From Paenibacillus tepidiphilus (GTDB lineage Bacteria; Bacillota; Bacilli; Paenibacillales; Paenibacillaceae), in assembly GCF_008635795.1 (NCBI RefSeq), contig NZ_VWRQ01000003.1, forward strand, positions 1 to 64,000: a DNA stretch of 64,000 nucleotides, in the 5' to 3' direction. The translations under genes and the position numbers were made by a program. The notes beneath the pieces were generated by a model, which saw only the letters and a list, made by a program, of their open reading frames with translations, ran no database searches and had not been told where the DNA came from. Position 1 is the stretch's first letter. Every line of letters starts with the position of its first letter. Positions 26,341-37,026 of this stretch are shown one piece after another.

Positions 26341-27234
26341 GCTTTGTCTGTCGCGGAAGTAGGTAAGCAGGAAGTTGCGGAATGACCGCGCCACCAGCGG
26401 CAGCTTGCCGTCGCTGCGGTGAATGATGCCGACAGTCCGTGTTACTGCCGGATCTACGACTCTCACCTGGGCCGGTTGCATCGGATTGGTCTGGTACAGC
26501 GCCGTTTCGGGCAGCAGGCTGACTCCCATGCCGGCAGCAACAAGACCGCGGATGGTGTCCGTCTCTCCGCCTTCAAAGGCAATCTGCGGCTTGAAGCCCG
26601 CCGCCAGGCAGGCCTGCCAGACGATCGGCCGCAGGGAATACCCTTGGCTGAAGAGCACAAACTTCTCCTCCTTGAGCTGCTCCAGGCGAATTTCGGTTTC
26701 ATTCGCCAAAGGATGGTTCTGCGGAAGAATCGCAAACAAGTCCTCCGTCATTACAATGTCGCCGGCCACCTGGCCGTCGTTCTCCGGAAATGGCGATATA
26801 AATGCCAGATCAACCTCGCCTGAAAGCACATCCTTGATCAGAGAAGAATAAGTCCCCTGCTTGAATCTGAAGCGGACATTGGGATAATACCTGCGGAACT
26901 CGGCGACTATCGTAGGGATAAGATGCGTACCCAGGCTGTGCGGGAATCCGATGCGGATCTCCCCCCGTTCCGGATCAAGGAATTCATGAACCTCCGCCAC
27001 CGAGCGGTCCAGTTCCTTCAGCAGCGCCTCCACACGCTTGCGGAATAACTGACCTACAGGCGTAAGCTGCAGATTCCGCCCTTTTTGCATAAACAGGTCC
27101 ACCCCGAGCTCCTGCTCCAGCTGATGAATCTGCCGGCTGACCGCAGACTGGGCCACATGCAGTTCTTCGGCTGCCTTGGTGACATGCTCCCGCTGAGCCA
27201 CTTTCAAAAAGTATTGCAGCTGTCTAAGCTCCAT
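26320..27234 (-). CDS. LysR family regulator (GltC/YofA-like)
   Basis: This 304-aa regulator starts MELRQLQYFLKVAQREHVTKAAEELHVAQSAVSRQIHQLE, a winged helix-turn-helix nearly identical in pattern to GltC-type regulators of B. subtilis. A periplasmic-binding-protein-like effector domain spans about 90-295. The close N-terminal match suggests, but does not show, a role in carbon-nitrogen metabolism. It is 14 bp downstream of the rhomboid gene with its ribosome site inside the gap, so it is likely in the same transcript. No divergently transcribed target gene is present, unlike the classic LysR arrangement. Confidence 0.88.
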   Translation of the reverse strand: MELRQLQYFLKVAQREHVTKAAEELHVAQSAVSRQIHQLEQELGVDLFMQKGRNLQLTPVGQLFRKRVEALLKELDRSVAEVHEFLDPERGEIRIGFPHSLGTHLIPTIVAEFRRYYPNVRFRFKQGTYSSLIKDVLSGEVDLAFISPFPENDGQVAGDIVMTEDLFAILPQNHPLANETEIRLEQLKEEKFVLFSQGYSLRPIVWQACLAAGFKPQIAFEGGETDTIRGLVAAGMGVSLLPETALYQTNPMQPAQVRVVDPAVTRTVGIIHRSDGKLPLVARSFRNFLLTYFRDRQSNTPVGS

Positions 27235-27248
27235 GTCTGCCTTCTCTC

Positions 27249-27884
27249 CTATCGTCGTCTTGGTCTAAGCAGGCGGATAATCAGCCCGTAAAGAAAGAAC
27301 CCCGCCACCAGGCCGCCGAAATGGGCTACCCAGTCCACTCTTGGTGTGGCAATCGACATAATGATCCCCATCACCAGCACCCCGTACAGCGTCTTGCGCG
27401 AGCTTTCGTCCATTACCGCCCGCTGCAGTACCGCAATGTAGAAATAAGCGCCGTAAACGGCGTAGATTGCCCCAGAGGCCCCCACGGAAATCGTTCCGGC
27501 ATCCACTACCCCGCGGCTGCTGACCGCGACACCAAGCATATTGGCCAGAAATCCGCCTGCCAAATACAGCAGCGCATACCGCCACCAGCCAAGCAACCGC
27601 TCCAGCGGTGGAGCAAAGATGAGCAGAGAGAAGCAATTAAAGAACAGATGTGTAAATCCGTTATGCAGGAACATTGCCGCCGCGTACCGCCACAGCTCTT
27701 CCTTAAACGGCGAGATATTGACAGTCCCTCCATACTTCAGCAGGGTATACACATCCGTTGAGCCGCCGTTTAAAGTCAGAATGATAAACATGACTACATT
27801 GGCTAATATGAGCAGGCTAGTTACCGGATAAAAGCGGATATAGCTCTTCCAATTCTCGTAACGTATAAAGATCATTGCACCCAT
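27249..27884 (-). CDS. rhomboid intramembrane serine protease
   Basis: This 211-aa protein has six predicted membrane helices. The active-site features are GFTHLFFNCFSL (oxyanion His/Asn, helix 2), GASGAIYAVYGAYF (nucleophilic Ser, helix 4) and DWVAHFGGLVAGF (catalytic His, helix 6). It cleaves membrane helices of substrate proteins within the bilayer; substrates cannot be inferred. There are no extra cytosolic domains such as the TPR of B. subtilis GluP. It is transcribed divergently from tpx and probably leads into the LysR gene. Confidence 0.93.
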   Translation of the reverse strand: MGAMIFIRYENWKSYIRFYPVTSLLILANVVMFIILTLNGGSTDVYTLLKYGGTVNISPFKEELWRYAAAMFLHNGFTHLFFNCFSLLIFAPPLERLLGWWRYALLYLAGGFLANMLGVAVSSRGVVDAGTISVGASGAIYAVYGAYFYIAVLQRAVMDESSRKTLYGVLVMGIIMSIATPRVDWVAHFGGLVAGFFLYGLIIRLLRPRRR

Positions 27885-27907
27885 CCTTTATGTATTTGTG
27901 GACCGGC

Positions 27908-27937
27908 TCGACATCCCGTCTCTAAAAAGATTATAAT
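27908..27937 (+). promoter_or_regulatory. SigA-type promoter of tpx
   Basis: TCGACA (27908-27913) and TATAAT (27932-27937) are 18 bp apart. The TTATAAT around the -10 resembles half of a PerR box, but the second half does not match well. Confidence 0.6.
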
Positions 27938-27987
27938 TTATTCTGGCAGTAAGAATCCAATTTTCCATTCCAAGGAGGAAACAAGAC

Positions 27988-28506
27988 ATGGCGCAAGAAA
28001 GAACAGGCGTAGCCGCTTTTAAAGGAAGCCCACTTACTCTTATCGGACCTGAGCTGAAGGCTGGTGATACCGCACCCGCTTTTACGGTCAGCAAGAATCT
28101 GCTGGAAGAAAGCTCGCTTAGCGATTATGCCGGCAAAATCAAGCTGATCAGTGTTGTCCCCTCTCTGGATACCGGGGTATGCGATGCGCAAACCCGCCGC
28201 TTCAACAGTGAAGCTGCAGAGCTTGGCGATGATGTCGTCATTCTTACCATCAGCACAGACCTGCCGTTTGCCCAGGCCCGCTGGTGCGGCGCAGCCGGTA
28301 TTGACCGTGTCATTACACTGTCCGACCACAAGAATACCTCGTTCGGCGAAGCCTACGGCGTGCTGATCAAAGAATTCCGCCTGGACATGCGCTCCATCTT
28401 CGTGGTGGACAAGGAAGACAAGCTGACCTATGTGGAATATCTGACGGAGATGACCAATCATCCGGATTATGACGCCGCAATCGCTGCGCTCAAGGCGTTG
28501 CTGTAG
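27988..28506 (+). CDS. tpx: thiol peroxidase (Tpx)
   Basis: This 172-aa peroxiredoxin of the Tpx type reduces H2O2 and lipid hydroperoxides using thioredoxin. The peroxidatic cysteine lies in VPSLDTGVCDAQTRRFN (about residue 65) and the resolving cysteine in FAQARWCGAAGI (about residue 100). The spacing of about 35 matches the intramolecular disulfide of this class. It is cytosolic, monocistronic, with a CAAGGAGGAAAC ribosome site and its own terminator. Confidence 0.95.
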   Translation: MAQERTGVAAFKGSPLTLIGPELKAGDTAPAFTVSKNLLEESSLSDYAGKIKLISVVPSLDTGVCDAQTRRFNSEAAELGDDVVILTISTDLPFAQARWCGAAGIDRVITLSDHKNTSFGEAYGVLIKEFRLDMRSIFVVDKEDKLTYVEYLTEMTNHPDYDAAIAALKALL

Positions 28507-28542
28507 AACGGCACGCTTCCAAGAACATCCTTTGAAATTGTA

Positions 28543-28580
28543 AAAAGCGGCAGAAGGTTCAGCCTTCTCCCGCTTTTTTT
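28543..28580 (+). terminator. intrinsic terminator of tpx
   Basis: The stem AAAAGCGG-c-AGAAGG pairs with CCTTCT-c-CCGCTTTT around a 5-base loop, followed by a T run. Confidence 0.88.
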
Positions 28581-28668
28581 GGCGTTTCCGGAAGCTTGAG
28601 TCTCGGCTGCAGCCTACAGCCGCATCTCCAGGAGAAACCGCATACAGGCTTGCCTCGACAAATACGTA

Positions 28669-29058
28669 TTAATCCGTCTTAAATTTACCCAGCTTCTTGT
28701 CCAAAACCTGATACAGCTTCTGGATTACCCGGTAGTTCGCACCCAGGTCACCAAGCGAGCCGCGGGAGGCCGAATACATATCCACACCGCAGCGCACCGG
28801 AGAGGTGTTCAGCACCGATACCGTAATGTCCAGCGTGCGGCCGAAGGCCGTCTTCTTCTCCAGGGTAATCTCGCCGACGGACTGCACCTCATGCAATACC
28901 CGGAAGCCCGGGATCTTTTTCAGCGTCGAGGATACCTCATCCCATGCCTTGTCTTTCTGCAGTGAATAATAACGCGTCTTCAGGAGCGGATCTTTGGCCC
29001 GGTCGCTTGTACCGTCATGACTGCGAAATATCCCGACCAACGTTCTTTTGAGCGACAA
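28669..29058 (-). CDS. DUF1499 family protein
   Basis: This 129-aa protein fits DUF1499. YSLQKDKAWDEVSSTLKKIPGFRVL is followed by a beta-rich core, and the conserved C-terminal SASRGSLGDLGANYRVIQKLYQVLD matches the family SRSR-x-G-x-x-DLG-x-N-x-x-R-I pattern. No signal peptide is seen, so it is probably cytosolic. The function of the family is not established. It starts at TTG 29058 behind GAGGGGGAAGAAG. It lies about 130 bp downstream of the terminator of the small RNA on the same strand. Confidence 0.72.
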   Translation of the reverse strand: MSLKRTLVGIFRSHDGTSDRAKDPLLKTRYYSLQKDKAWDEVSSTLKKIPGFRVLHEVQSVGEITLEKKTAFGRTLDITVSVLNTSPVRCGVDMYSASRGSLGDLGANYRVIQKLYQVLDKKLGKFKTD

Positions 29059-29098
29059 ACTTCTTCCCCCTCTTCAAATCCCTAGTTCGTACTTTTAG

Positions 29099-29191
29099 TT
29101 TAACATTGATATCCAAGGAACAAAAGGGCAGCGGTCACTTTCCGGGTGTTCTCTTTCCTCTAGTCCTGGATTAACAGTGATTTCCAAGTAA
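29099..29191. repeat. pair of 21-bp direct repeats
   Basis: Two elements of the form TTAACAKTGATWTCCAAGKAA, at 29099-29119 and 29171-29191, agree at 18 of 21 positions and are 72 bp apart. The second abuts the small RNA terminator. Their role is unknown: possible operators for the DUF1499 gene or relics of an insertion. Confidence 0.6.
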
Positions 29192-29435
29192 AAAAGGCGC
29201 CATCTTCCGCAATAAAGCGAAACAGGCACCTTGTCAAATACAGTAGAAAACCCGCCTATGCCGTCCGGTTGCAGTGTCTTCTGAACCTGCTAGAGCAGGT
29301 GGGTGACCGCAGAAGACGTTTTTGAATTCCCCAAGTCGTATAGACAGGGCTGTTCAGCTGCGCTTCATGTTGATCTCCCAAGACATTATCATTGGTTCAA
29401 AACAACGAGCAACCATAACGAACATCGCAGGATTT
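29190..29435 (-). ncRNA. ssrS: structured small RNA, probable 6S RNA
   Basis: A complete transcription unit without an ORF is visible. A consensus promoter ends at 29442, the start is near 29435, and an intrinsic terminator lies at 29232-29190. The first about 30 nt pair back with 29247-29275 through several helices: CCUGC with GCGGG, AUG with CAU, CGU with ACG, and GGUUGC with GCAACC. This makes a closed core of about 189 nt, the size of 6S RNA. Inside are an inner helix UGUCUU/AAGACA and a hairpin with ACCUGCU/AGCAGGU. The unpaired GUUUUGAACCAAU on the 5' side resembles, from memory, the pRNA-templating bubble of B. subtilis 6S-1. Identity is inferred from architecture, not homology search. 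Confidence 0.6.
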
Positions 29436-29441
29436 ATAACT

Positions 29442-29470
29442 ATTATATTGCGTTTTGACGAAAAAGTAAA
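29442..29470 (-). promoter_or_regulatory. SigA promoter of the small RNA
   Basis: On the minus strand TTTACT (29470-29465) and TATAAT (29447-29442) have the optimal 17-bp spacing. No ribosome site or ORF follows, which supports an RNA gene. Confidence 0.8.
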
Positions 29471-29544
29471 CCTGTATGCGCTTTAATCTTATCGCCAGAA
29501 GTTTCCTCAAGTGGCGTAAAACATCCTTTACCGACTCAAACCGC

Positions 29545-30519
<975 letters not shown>

Positions 30520-30650
30520 TGCCCTTCCTCCTGTCTGTCTTGCGCATACTGCGTATCTTAACTATACCCTATTTACCCCGCTCTTTTCCAGCGCCCAATC
30601 TGGCAATTCCGGGTCAAACGTCTAAGCAAGCTCAATTTTTAGTCCATATA

Positions 30651-30679
30651 TTGACATCGTATCCCTGATTCCGATTAAT
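30651..30679 (+). promoter_or_regulatory. candidate promoter of the 32-aa gene
   Basis: TTGACA (30651-30656) and ATTAAT (30674-30679) are 17 bp apart, 20 bp upstream of the ATG at 30700. A sporulation sigma factor promoter is also possible but I cannot define one with confidence. Confidence 0.45.
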
Positions 30680-30699
30680 CTTATAAGGAGGTAGACCCT

Positions 30700-30798
30700 A
30701 TGTCCACACCTGCAGGCTGCGGCCTTTGGACTTCGACAGGCACAATTCTGGTGCTGTTCATCCTGCTTGTCATCATTACCCGCACCTTCATCTGCTAA
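30700..30798 (+). CDS. 32-aa YjcZ-like sporulation microprotein
   Basis: A strong AAGGAGGT ribosome site precedes ATG 30700. The peptide has a short polar N-terminus (MSTPAGCGLWTSTG) and one hydrophobic helix (TILVLFILLVIITRTFIC). The helix pattern (VLFILLVII) is that of the YjcZ/SscA family of small spore-associated membrane peptides common in Bacillales. It sits alone between the DUF624 and helicase genes with its own terminator. Classification rests on the short helix pattern, so it is moderate. Confidence 0.65.
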   Translation: MSTPAGCGLWTSTGTILVLFILLVIITRTFIC

Positions 30799-30837
30799 TA
30801 AGAATAGCATGGATGATACACATTCATATCACTGCAC

Positions 30838-30876
30838 AAAAAAAGACGAGAGACCGCTGACGGTCCTCGTCTTTCT
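30838..30876. terminator. bidirectional intrinsic terminator
   Basis: AAAGACGAG and GACCG pair with CGGTC and CTCGTCTTT around a short loop, with A and T tracts on both sides. It serves the microprotein gene (plus) and the helicase gene (minus). Confidence 0.8.
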
Positions 30877-30884
30877 TATATCAG

Positions 30885-32525
<1,641 letters not shown>

Positions 32526-32841
32526 ATTATTCATGCTCCTTCTATACAGTGGACATTCCACATGCTTGTCTGTATTCTTAAGTAGCGGTAAACACATTTA
32601 TAGGCTGTCCAATCATGCCGTAATCTCTGCATGGTTTACACGTATCGGGACGAAAAGATGTCCTAAAAGATCAGGCATTAGGGTAGCCTGAGCATTGTAG
32701 CTTCTCTTCCGAAGCAATGCAAAAATACCATTGTAACGTCCTACTCAAGAATATCCTATACATTATATCACAAACCCCAGTAGGAATACCAGTGTATTCC
32801 TTTCTTTCATTACATACAAATAAACACAGAGGTGAGCATGT
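32526..32841. other. long divergent leader region between cshA and yitT
   Basis: About 315 bp separate the two starts. A minus-strand TATAAT at 32762-32767 would give cshA a leader of about 230 nt, with small hairpins CAGGC/GCCTG (32672-32690) and GCTTC/GAAGC (32700-32715). Its -35 is poor. No ORF of note is seen. Confidence 0.4.
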
Positions 32842-33669
32842 TTGTCAAGACTAAAATTAACCGGTAATTACCTGACCATTATTATCGGCTCGGCGATGAT
32901 CGCCAGCGGGTTCAACTTATTTCTGATTCCACACCGGCTCCTCAGCGGCGGGGTATCGGGGCTTGCGATGCTCGTGGGGTATTTTACACCGTTCAACATC
33001 AGCCTGCTCTATCTGCTCTTCAATATCCCGCTGCTTGTCGCCGGCTGGTTTCAGCTGGGCCGCAGATTCATCGTGTTCAGCATGCTCTCCGTTGCGGCGA
33101 CCACCTGGCTGATGACGTTGATTCCCGAAACGCCCGTCGCTTCCGATATGCTGCTGGCTTCTGTCTTCGGCGGAGTGCTGGTAGGGCTCGGCAGCGGAAT
33201 ATCCTTCCGCGTAGGCGGTTCGACCGGCGGATTCGATATTATCGGCTCCATCATTACGCGCTACCGTGATTTTCCGATCGGCAACGTGCTTGTCGGCCTC
33301 AACGGCCTCGTCATTCTGGCTGCAGCCTATTTTGACGACAACTGGAACCTGGCGCTGGCTTCCATGGTCTCCATCTATGTTACCGGAAAAGTGGTGGATC
33401 TGATTCACGTCAGCCATTTAAAGGTAACGGTGTATATTGTGACGAACCGTACCGATGAGCTGCTCAAGCAGCTGCTTCCCCTTCAACGAGGCGTCACAAA
33501 GATCAAGACAGAAGGCGCTTATTCTCATATCGAACGGGATATGCTAATGACAGTGACCACGCGCTACGAATTGGCAGAGCTGAAACGGATTATCCGGAAC
33601 AGTGATCCGCAGGCCTTTGTCAATATTGTAGAAACCGTCGGCGTGATGGGCTCCTTCCGTAAAAGATGA
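32842..33669 (+). CDS. YitT family membrane protein
   Basis: This 275-aa protein has the YitT pattern of five membrane helices followed by a cytosolic DUF2179 domain. The helix-loop GFNLFLIPHRLLSGGVSGLAMLVGY and VGLGSGISFRVGGSTGGFDIIG are family hallmarks. The C-terminal domain (about 195-275: VTVYIVTNRTDELLKQLLPLQRGVTKIKTEGAYS) may sense a small ligand. Function is unsettled; some relatives affect metal or amino-acid transport. The start is TTG 32842, 6 nt after GAGGTGAG. A nearer ATG at 32838 is out of frame. Confidence 0.88.
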   Translation: MSRLKLTGNYLTIIIGSAMIASGFNLFLIPHRLLSGGVSGLAMLVGYFTPFNISLLYLLFNIPLLVAGWFQLGRRFIVFSMLSVAATTWLMTLIPETPVASDMLLASVFGGVLVGLGSGISFRVGGSTGGFDIIGSIITRYRDFPIGNVLVGLNGLVILAAAYFDDNWNLALASMVSIYVTGKVVDLIHVSHLKVTVYIVTNRTDELLKQLLPLQRGVTKIKTEGAYSHIERDMLMTVTTRYELAELKRIIRNSDPQAFVNIVETVGVMGSFRKR

Positions 33670-33835
33670 TTCGAACCCATGCGTTTTACTTAAAATTATG
33701 ATATATTAGTCTTATGCAAGACCTTTCACAATTTCATGAAGATTGTGCATTACCCTCTTTTTTCCTAAGGCACTTCGTTTTCTGATGGACCTGAATTCCA
33801 ATTCAGCACATTCGAAAAAGGAAAGGGTGATTTTT

Positions 33836-34030
33836 ATGGAAATGGAAACGGTAAAACTGTCAACAATCGTCATGAAGTGGTACCCGGATATGATACCGTT
33901 CCTCCGGCAGGACGAATTGAACTCCGTAATCGTTCTGCGTGACGGTCTCAGCATCCTGGAACCGACAGATGCCATGGATATCATCCAGTACAGCATCTGT
34001 GAGCATCAGAATTCGGCTTATCTCCAATAG
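33836..34030 (+). CDS. 64-aa hypothetical protein
   Basis: A small soluble protein starts at ATG 33836 with AAAGGGTG upstream. The sequence has alternating acidic and hydrophobic residues (MVIVLRD-like beta strand in ELNSVIVLRDGLSILE) and ends CEHQNSAYLQ. There is no signal peptide and I recognise no family. It has its own terminator at 34062-34101, which supports it being a real transcript. In-frame codons upstream to 33743 have no ribosome site. Confidence 0.6.
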   Translation: MEMETVKLSTIVMKWYPDMIPFLRQDELNSVIVLRDGLSILEPTDAMDIIQYSICEHQNSAYLQ

Positions 34031-34061
34031 CAAGGTGCTTCAAGCGCATATCCTCATACCC

Positions 34062-34101
34062 GCCGCCAGGACCGGCTTCACGCCTCCCCTGGCGGCATTT
34101 A
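34062..34101 (+). terminator. intrinsic terminator after the 64-aa gene
   Basis: GCCGCCAGG (34062-34070) pairs with CCTGGCGGC (34088-34096), followed by a T-rich stretch (ATTTACTTTTTG). The rest of 34031-34262 shows nothing firm. Confidence 0.75.
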
Positions 34102-34262
34102 CTTTTTGTGCCGGTTTAGAATCCGTGCATCCCGTTTATAAACAACAAGAGCGGTATATTATTCCGGCAAAAATTAATAATGATTGTAACCAGTCTGTTC
34201 TTTTTGTCGGCGTCCGTTCCATTATACTTTAAAGGAATGTACATAAGGGGAGAGAACACAAA

Positions 34263-35504
34263 ATGAATATCACCTGGGCATTACTGACCATGGCCCTCGG
34301 GAGCGTCGGCGTTCCGCAGCAGGGTCACGAAGCCAATGTCACCGCCGTATTGGAATCTGCACTAAAGCCCCCTGCCGTCGTGCAGCAAAGCGGAAACACC
34401 GGCACTGCGGGGCAGGCAGGAGGGGGCGCCACAGCGCAGCCTTCACCATCACCGGGAGCGGAAGCGGGCGACAGCACTTTTCAAATCATTCATACCGACC
34501 CGCAGCCTGATGCCCCCAAGGTCAAAGGCATTTATGTCACAGCCTACAGTGCCGGCGGCGAACGCATGGAACAACTGCTCGCGCTGCTCGACAAGACCGA
34601 GCTGAATTCAATGGTCATCGACATCAAAGACGATGCCGGATACATCACCTACAAGACCGACAATCCCGAGCTTCAGAAATTGGGCAAACCGCAGCCCTTC
34701 ATCGGAGATATTAATAAGCTGATGACCCGTCTCAAGGAGCATGACGTTTATCCGATCGCCCGGATAGTTGTATTTAAAGATACGATTCTTGCCAAGAAGA
34801 ATCCCGATATGTCCTTTGTCAATTCCGACGGCTCCGTATGGGCTAATAAAGGCGGTGACAGCTTCGTCAATCCCTACAATGAAGAGGTTTGGAAATACAA
34901 TGTCGAAATTGCCAAGGAAGCCGCCAAGCTGGGCTTCAAGGAGATCCAATTCGATTATGTACGCTTCCCTGAGGGCTTTGAGAAACGTGCCGATACACTG
35001 AAGTACACCAAGAACGATCGGCCGCGCGTTGAAATCATTGCTGATTTCGTGAAATACGCCAAGGCCGAGCTCGGCCCGCTGGGTGTCCGCGTCTCCGTCG
35101 ATATCTTTGGCTACGCCGCTTCAGTTCCGGCAGCCGAAGGCATCGGACAGGACTTCGTCAAGATCTCCAAGAATGTCGATGTCATCAGTCCCATGGTCTA
35201 TCCGAGCCATTATTCCACAGGATGGTTTGACGTGAAGGACCCGGACAAAGACCCCTATGCCACTATCAAAGGCTCCATGGTCGATACCCATAAGAAGCTG
35301 AACCCGCTGGGCAGCTACAAGCCGGTAATCCGGCCCTGGATTCAGGATTTCACCGCCAGCTGGCTGGGCAGCGGCCATTATATCAAATACGGCAAGCAGC
35401 AGGTCGAGGATCAGATCCGCGCCCTGAAGGACGAGAATATTGAGGAGTTCCTGCTCTGGAATGCCAACAACCGCTATACTTCCGGCGTAGACTATGAACA
35501 GTAA
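34263..35504 (+). CDS. exported putative glycoside hydrolase (DUF4015)
   Basis: This 413-aa protein has a hydrophobic N-terminus resembling a signal, a low-complexity Gly/Ala/Pro/Ser linker (about 40-75) and a DUF4015 TIM-barrel domain from about residue 85 to the end. Characteristic segments are KGIYVTAYSAGG, NSMVIDIKDDAGYITY, IQFDYVRFPEG and YPSHYS, the last three placing conserved acids where retaining glycosidases have them. The substrate is unknown; a cell-wall or capsule polysaccharide is likely. It has a GGGGAGAG ribosome site and stands alone. Confidence 0.85.
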   Translation: MNITWALLTMALGSVGVPQQGHEANVTAVLESALKPPAVVQQSGNTGTAGQAGGGATAQPSPSPGAEAGDSTFQIIHTDPQPDAPKVKGIYVTAYSAGGERMEQLLALLDKTELNSMVIDIKDDAGYITYKTDNPELQKLGKPQPFIGDINKLMTRLKEHDVYPIARIVVFKDTILAKKNPDMSFVNSDGSVWANKGGDSFVNPYNEEVWKYNVEIAKEAAKLGFKEIQFDYVRFPEGFEKRADTLKYTKNDRPRVEIIADFVKYAKAELGPLGVRVSVDIFGYAASVPAAEGIGQDFVKISKNVDVISPMVYPSHYSTGWFDVKDPDKDPYATIKGSMVDTHKKLNPLGSYKPVIRPWIQDFTASWLGSGHYIKYGKQQVEDQIRALKDENIEEFLLWNANNRYTSGVDYEQ

Positions 35505-35545
35505 CCGGTAGACTGCACTGATTTATTATATTGGACTTCTCTAAG

Positions 35546-35574
35546 AGGACCCGGCGTCTTGGCCGGGTCCTTTC
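35546..35574 (+). terminator. intrinsic terminator of the DUF4015 gene
   Basis: AGGACCCGGC pairs perfectly with GCCGGGTCCT around a short loop, then TTTCC. Confidence 0.8.
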
Positions 35575-35630
35575 CTGAGCAGCCGCAATGTCATCCTGTC
35601 CAGAATATGAAGATAACGAGGCTTAAGTTT

Positions 35631-36995
35631 ATGATACAGACGTATACGCACAAACAGAAATTCGCACAATTCCTGCATATTTTATTCCCTATTTTGATCA
35701 CCCAAATCGCATTGTCGGCGATTGCTTTCTTCGATACCAACATGTCCGGCAAACACGGCACAGCCGACCTGGCCGGCGTCGCTATCGGCACCAGTCTTTG
35801 GAGTCCGGTGCAGACCGGGCTTAGCGGCATTCTGATGGGGATTACACCGATTGTCTCCCATTTACTGGGCAGCCGCAGCAAGGATAAAGTTGCCTACCAG
35901 GTGACGCAAGGACTGTGGCTGTCGCTGATCATATCGCTCATCGTTATCGGCGCCGGCAGCCTCGTCCTGTCCCCCGTGCTCGATTTCATGAACCTGGAGC
36001 CGCAAGTGCGCGACATTGCCTTCCAGTTTCTTTGTGCGATCGGTGCCGGTATCCTTCCTTTGTTCGGGTATACGGTAGTCCGCAGCACGATTGATGCACT
36101 AGGCCAGACCCGTATTTCAATGCTGATTACATTGATAGCCCTTCCCGTCAATGTAGGTCTGAATTATTTGTTGATCTACGGCAAATTCGGTTTCCCGGAG
36201 CTGGGCGGCGTCGGTGCCGGCGTAGCTTCGGCCATCACTTATTGGGTCATATTCGTCATCGCGCTACTGATTGTGTTCCGTGCCGAGCCCTTCCGCAGCC
36301 TGCGGCTCTTCCGCGAGTTTGTCTGGCTCTCGCCCAAGAGCCTGAAGGAGCTTCTCAAAATCGGCGTGCCGATCGGATTCTCGATCTTTTTTGAAACCGC
36401 GGTGTTTGCCGCCGTAACCCTGCTGATGAGCCGGTTCGATACGGTTACCATCGCCGCCCACCAGGCTGCGATCAACTTCGCTTCCACCCTGTATATGATT
36501 CCGCTGAGCATATGCATGACCTTGACGATTCTGGTCGGCTTCGAGAACGGCTCAGGCCGGCTGAAGGATGCCCGGCAGTACAGTGTCATAGGCATCGGCA
36601 TGGCCGTTACCCTCTCGATGGCAACAGCGCTCGTGCTGCTGTTCGCCGGGAACTCGGTCGCCGGACTGTATTCCGACGAGCCCGAAGTCATCGCTCTGAT
36701 CCAGCATTTCCTGATTTATGCGATCTTCTTCCAAATCTCGGATGCTGTAGCAACCCCTACCCAGGGTGTTCTCCGGGGATACCGCGATGTCAATCCGGCC
36801 TTTATTATTTGCTTTATCGCCTATTGGGTCATCGGGCTTCCTACCGGCTACGTGCTGGCCACATATACGGATATGGGGGCTTACGGGTACTGGATCGGAC
36901 TGATTACGGGGCTTGCGATCGGAGCCGTTCTGCTGCTGGTCCGGCTGGTTCGTGTTCAGCGGCGGTTTGCCATGGAGTATGCGGCTCAGCAATAA
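35631..36995 (+). CDS. MATE family multidrug efflux transporter
   Basis: This protein of about 454 aa has twelve membrane helices in two MatE halves (about 15-175 and 235-400). Typical stretches are LFPILITQIALSAIAFFDTNMSGKHG, GVGAGVASAITYW and RGYRDVNPAFII. The family exports cationic drugs, dyes and metabolites using Na+ or H+ gradients; the substrate is not predictable. I chose ATG 35631, preceded by GAGG at 10 nt; in-frame ATGs at 35607 and 35559 have weaker context. Its 3' end faces the group II intron about 30 bp away, and no terminator is seen between. Confidence 0.9.
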   Translation: MIQTYTHKQKFAQFLHILFPILITQIALSAIAFFDTNMSGKHGTADLAGVAIGTSLWSPVQTGLSGILMGITPIVSHLLGSRSKDKVAYQVTQGLWLSLIISLIVIGAGSLVLSPVLDFMNLEPQVRDIAFQFLCAIGAGILPLFGYTVVRSTIDALGQTRISMLITLIALPVNVGLNYLLIYGKFGFPELGGVGAGVASAITYWVIFVIALLIVFRAEPFRSLRLFREFVWLSPKSLKELLKIGVPIGFSIFFETAVFAAVTLLMSRFDTVTIAAHQAAINFASTLYMIPLSICMTLTILVGFENGSGRLKDARQYSVIGIGMAVTLSMATALVLLFAGNSVAGLYSDEPEVIALIQHFLIYAIFFQISDAVATPTQGVLRGYRDVNPAFIICFIAYWVIGLPTGYVLATYTDMGAYGYWIGLITGLAIGAVLLLVRLVRVQRRFAMEYAAQQ

Positions 36996-37026
36996 GCTCG
37001 TCCGGGATGTTAAACTTTCTTATCTA

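Noticed and set aside
29190..29435. SRP RNA, RNase P RNA or tmRNA as identity of the small RNA
   Set aside because: Lacks the SRP GGAAG/GCAG tetraloop region, the P RNA GAGGAAAGUCC block and the tmRNA GGGG...tag layout.
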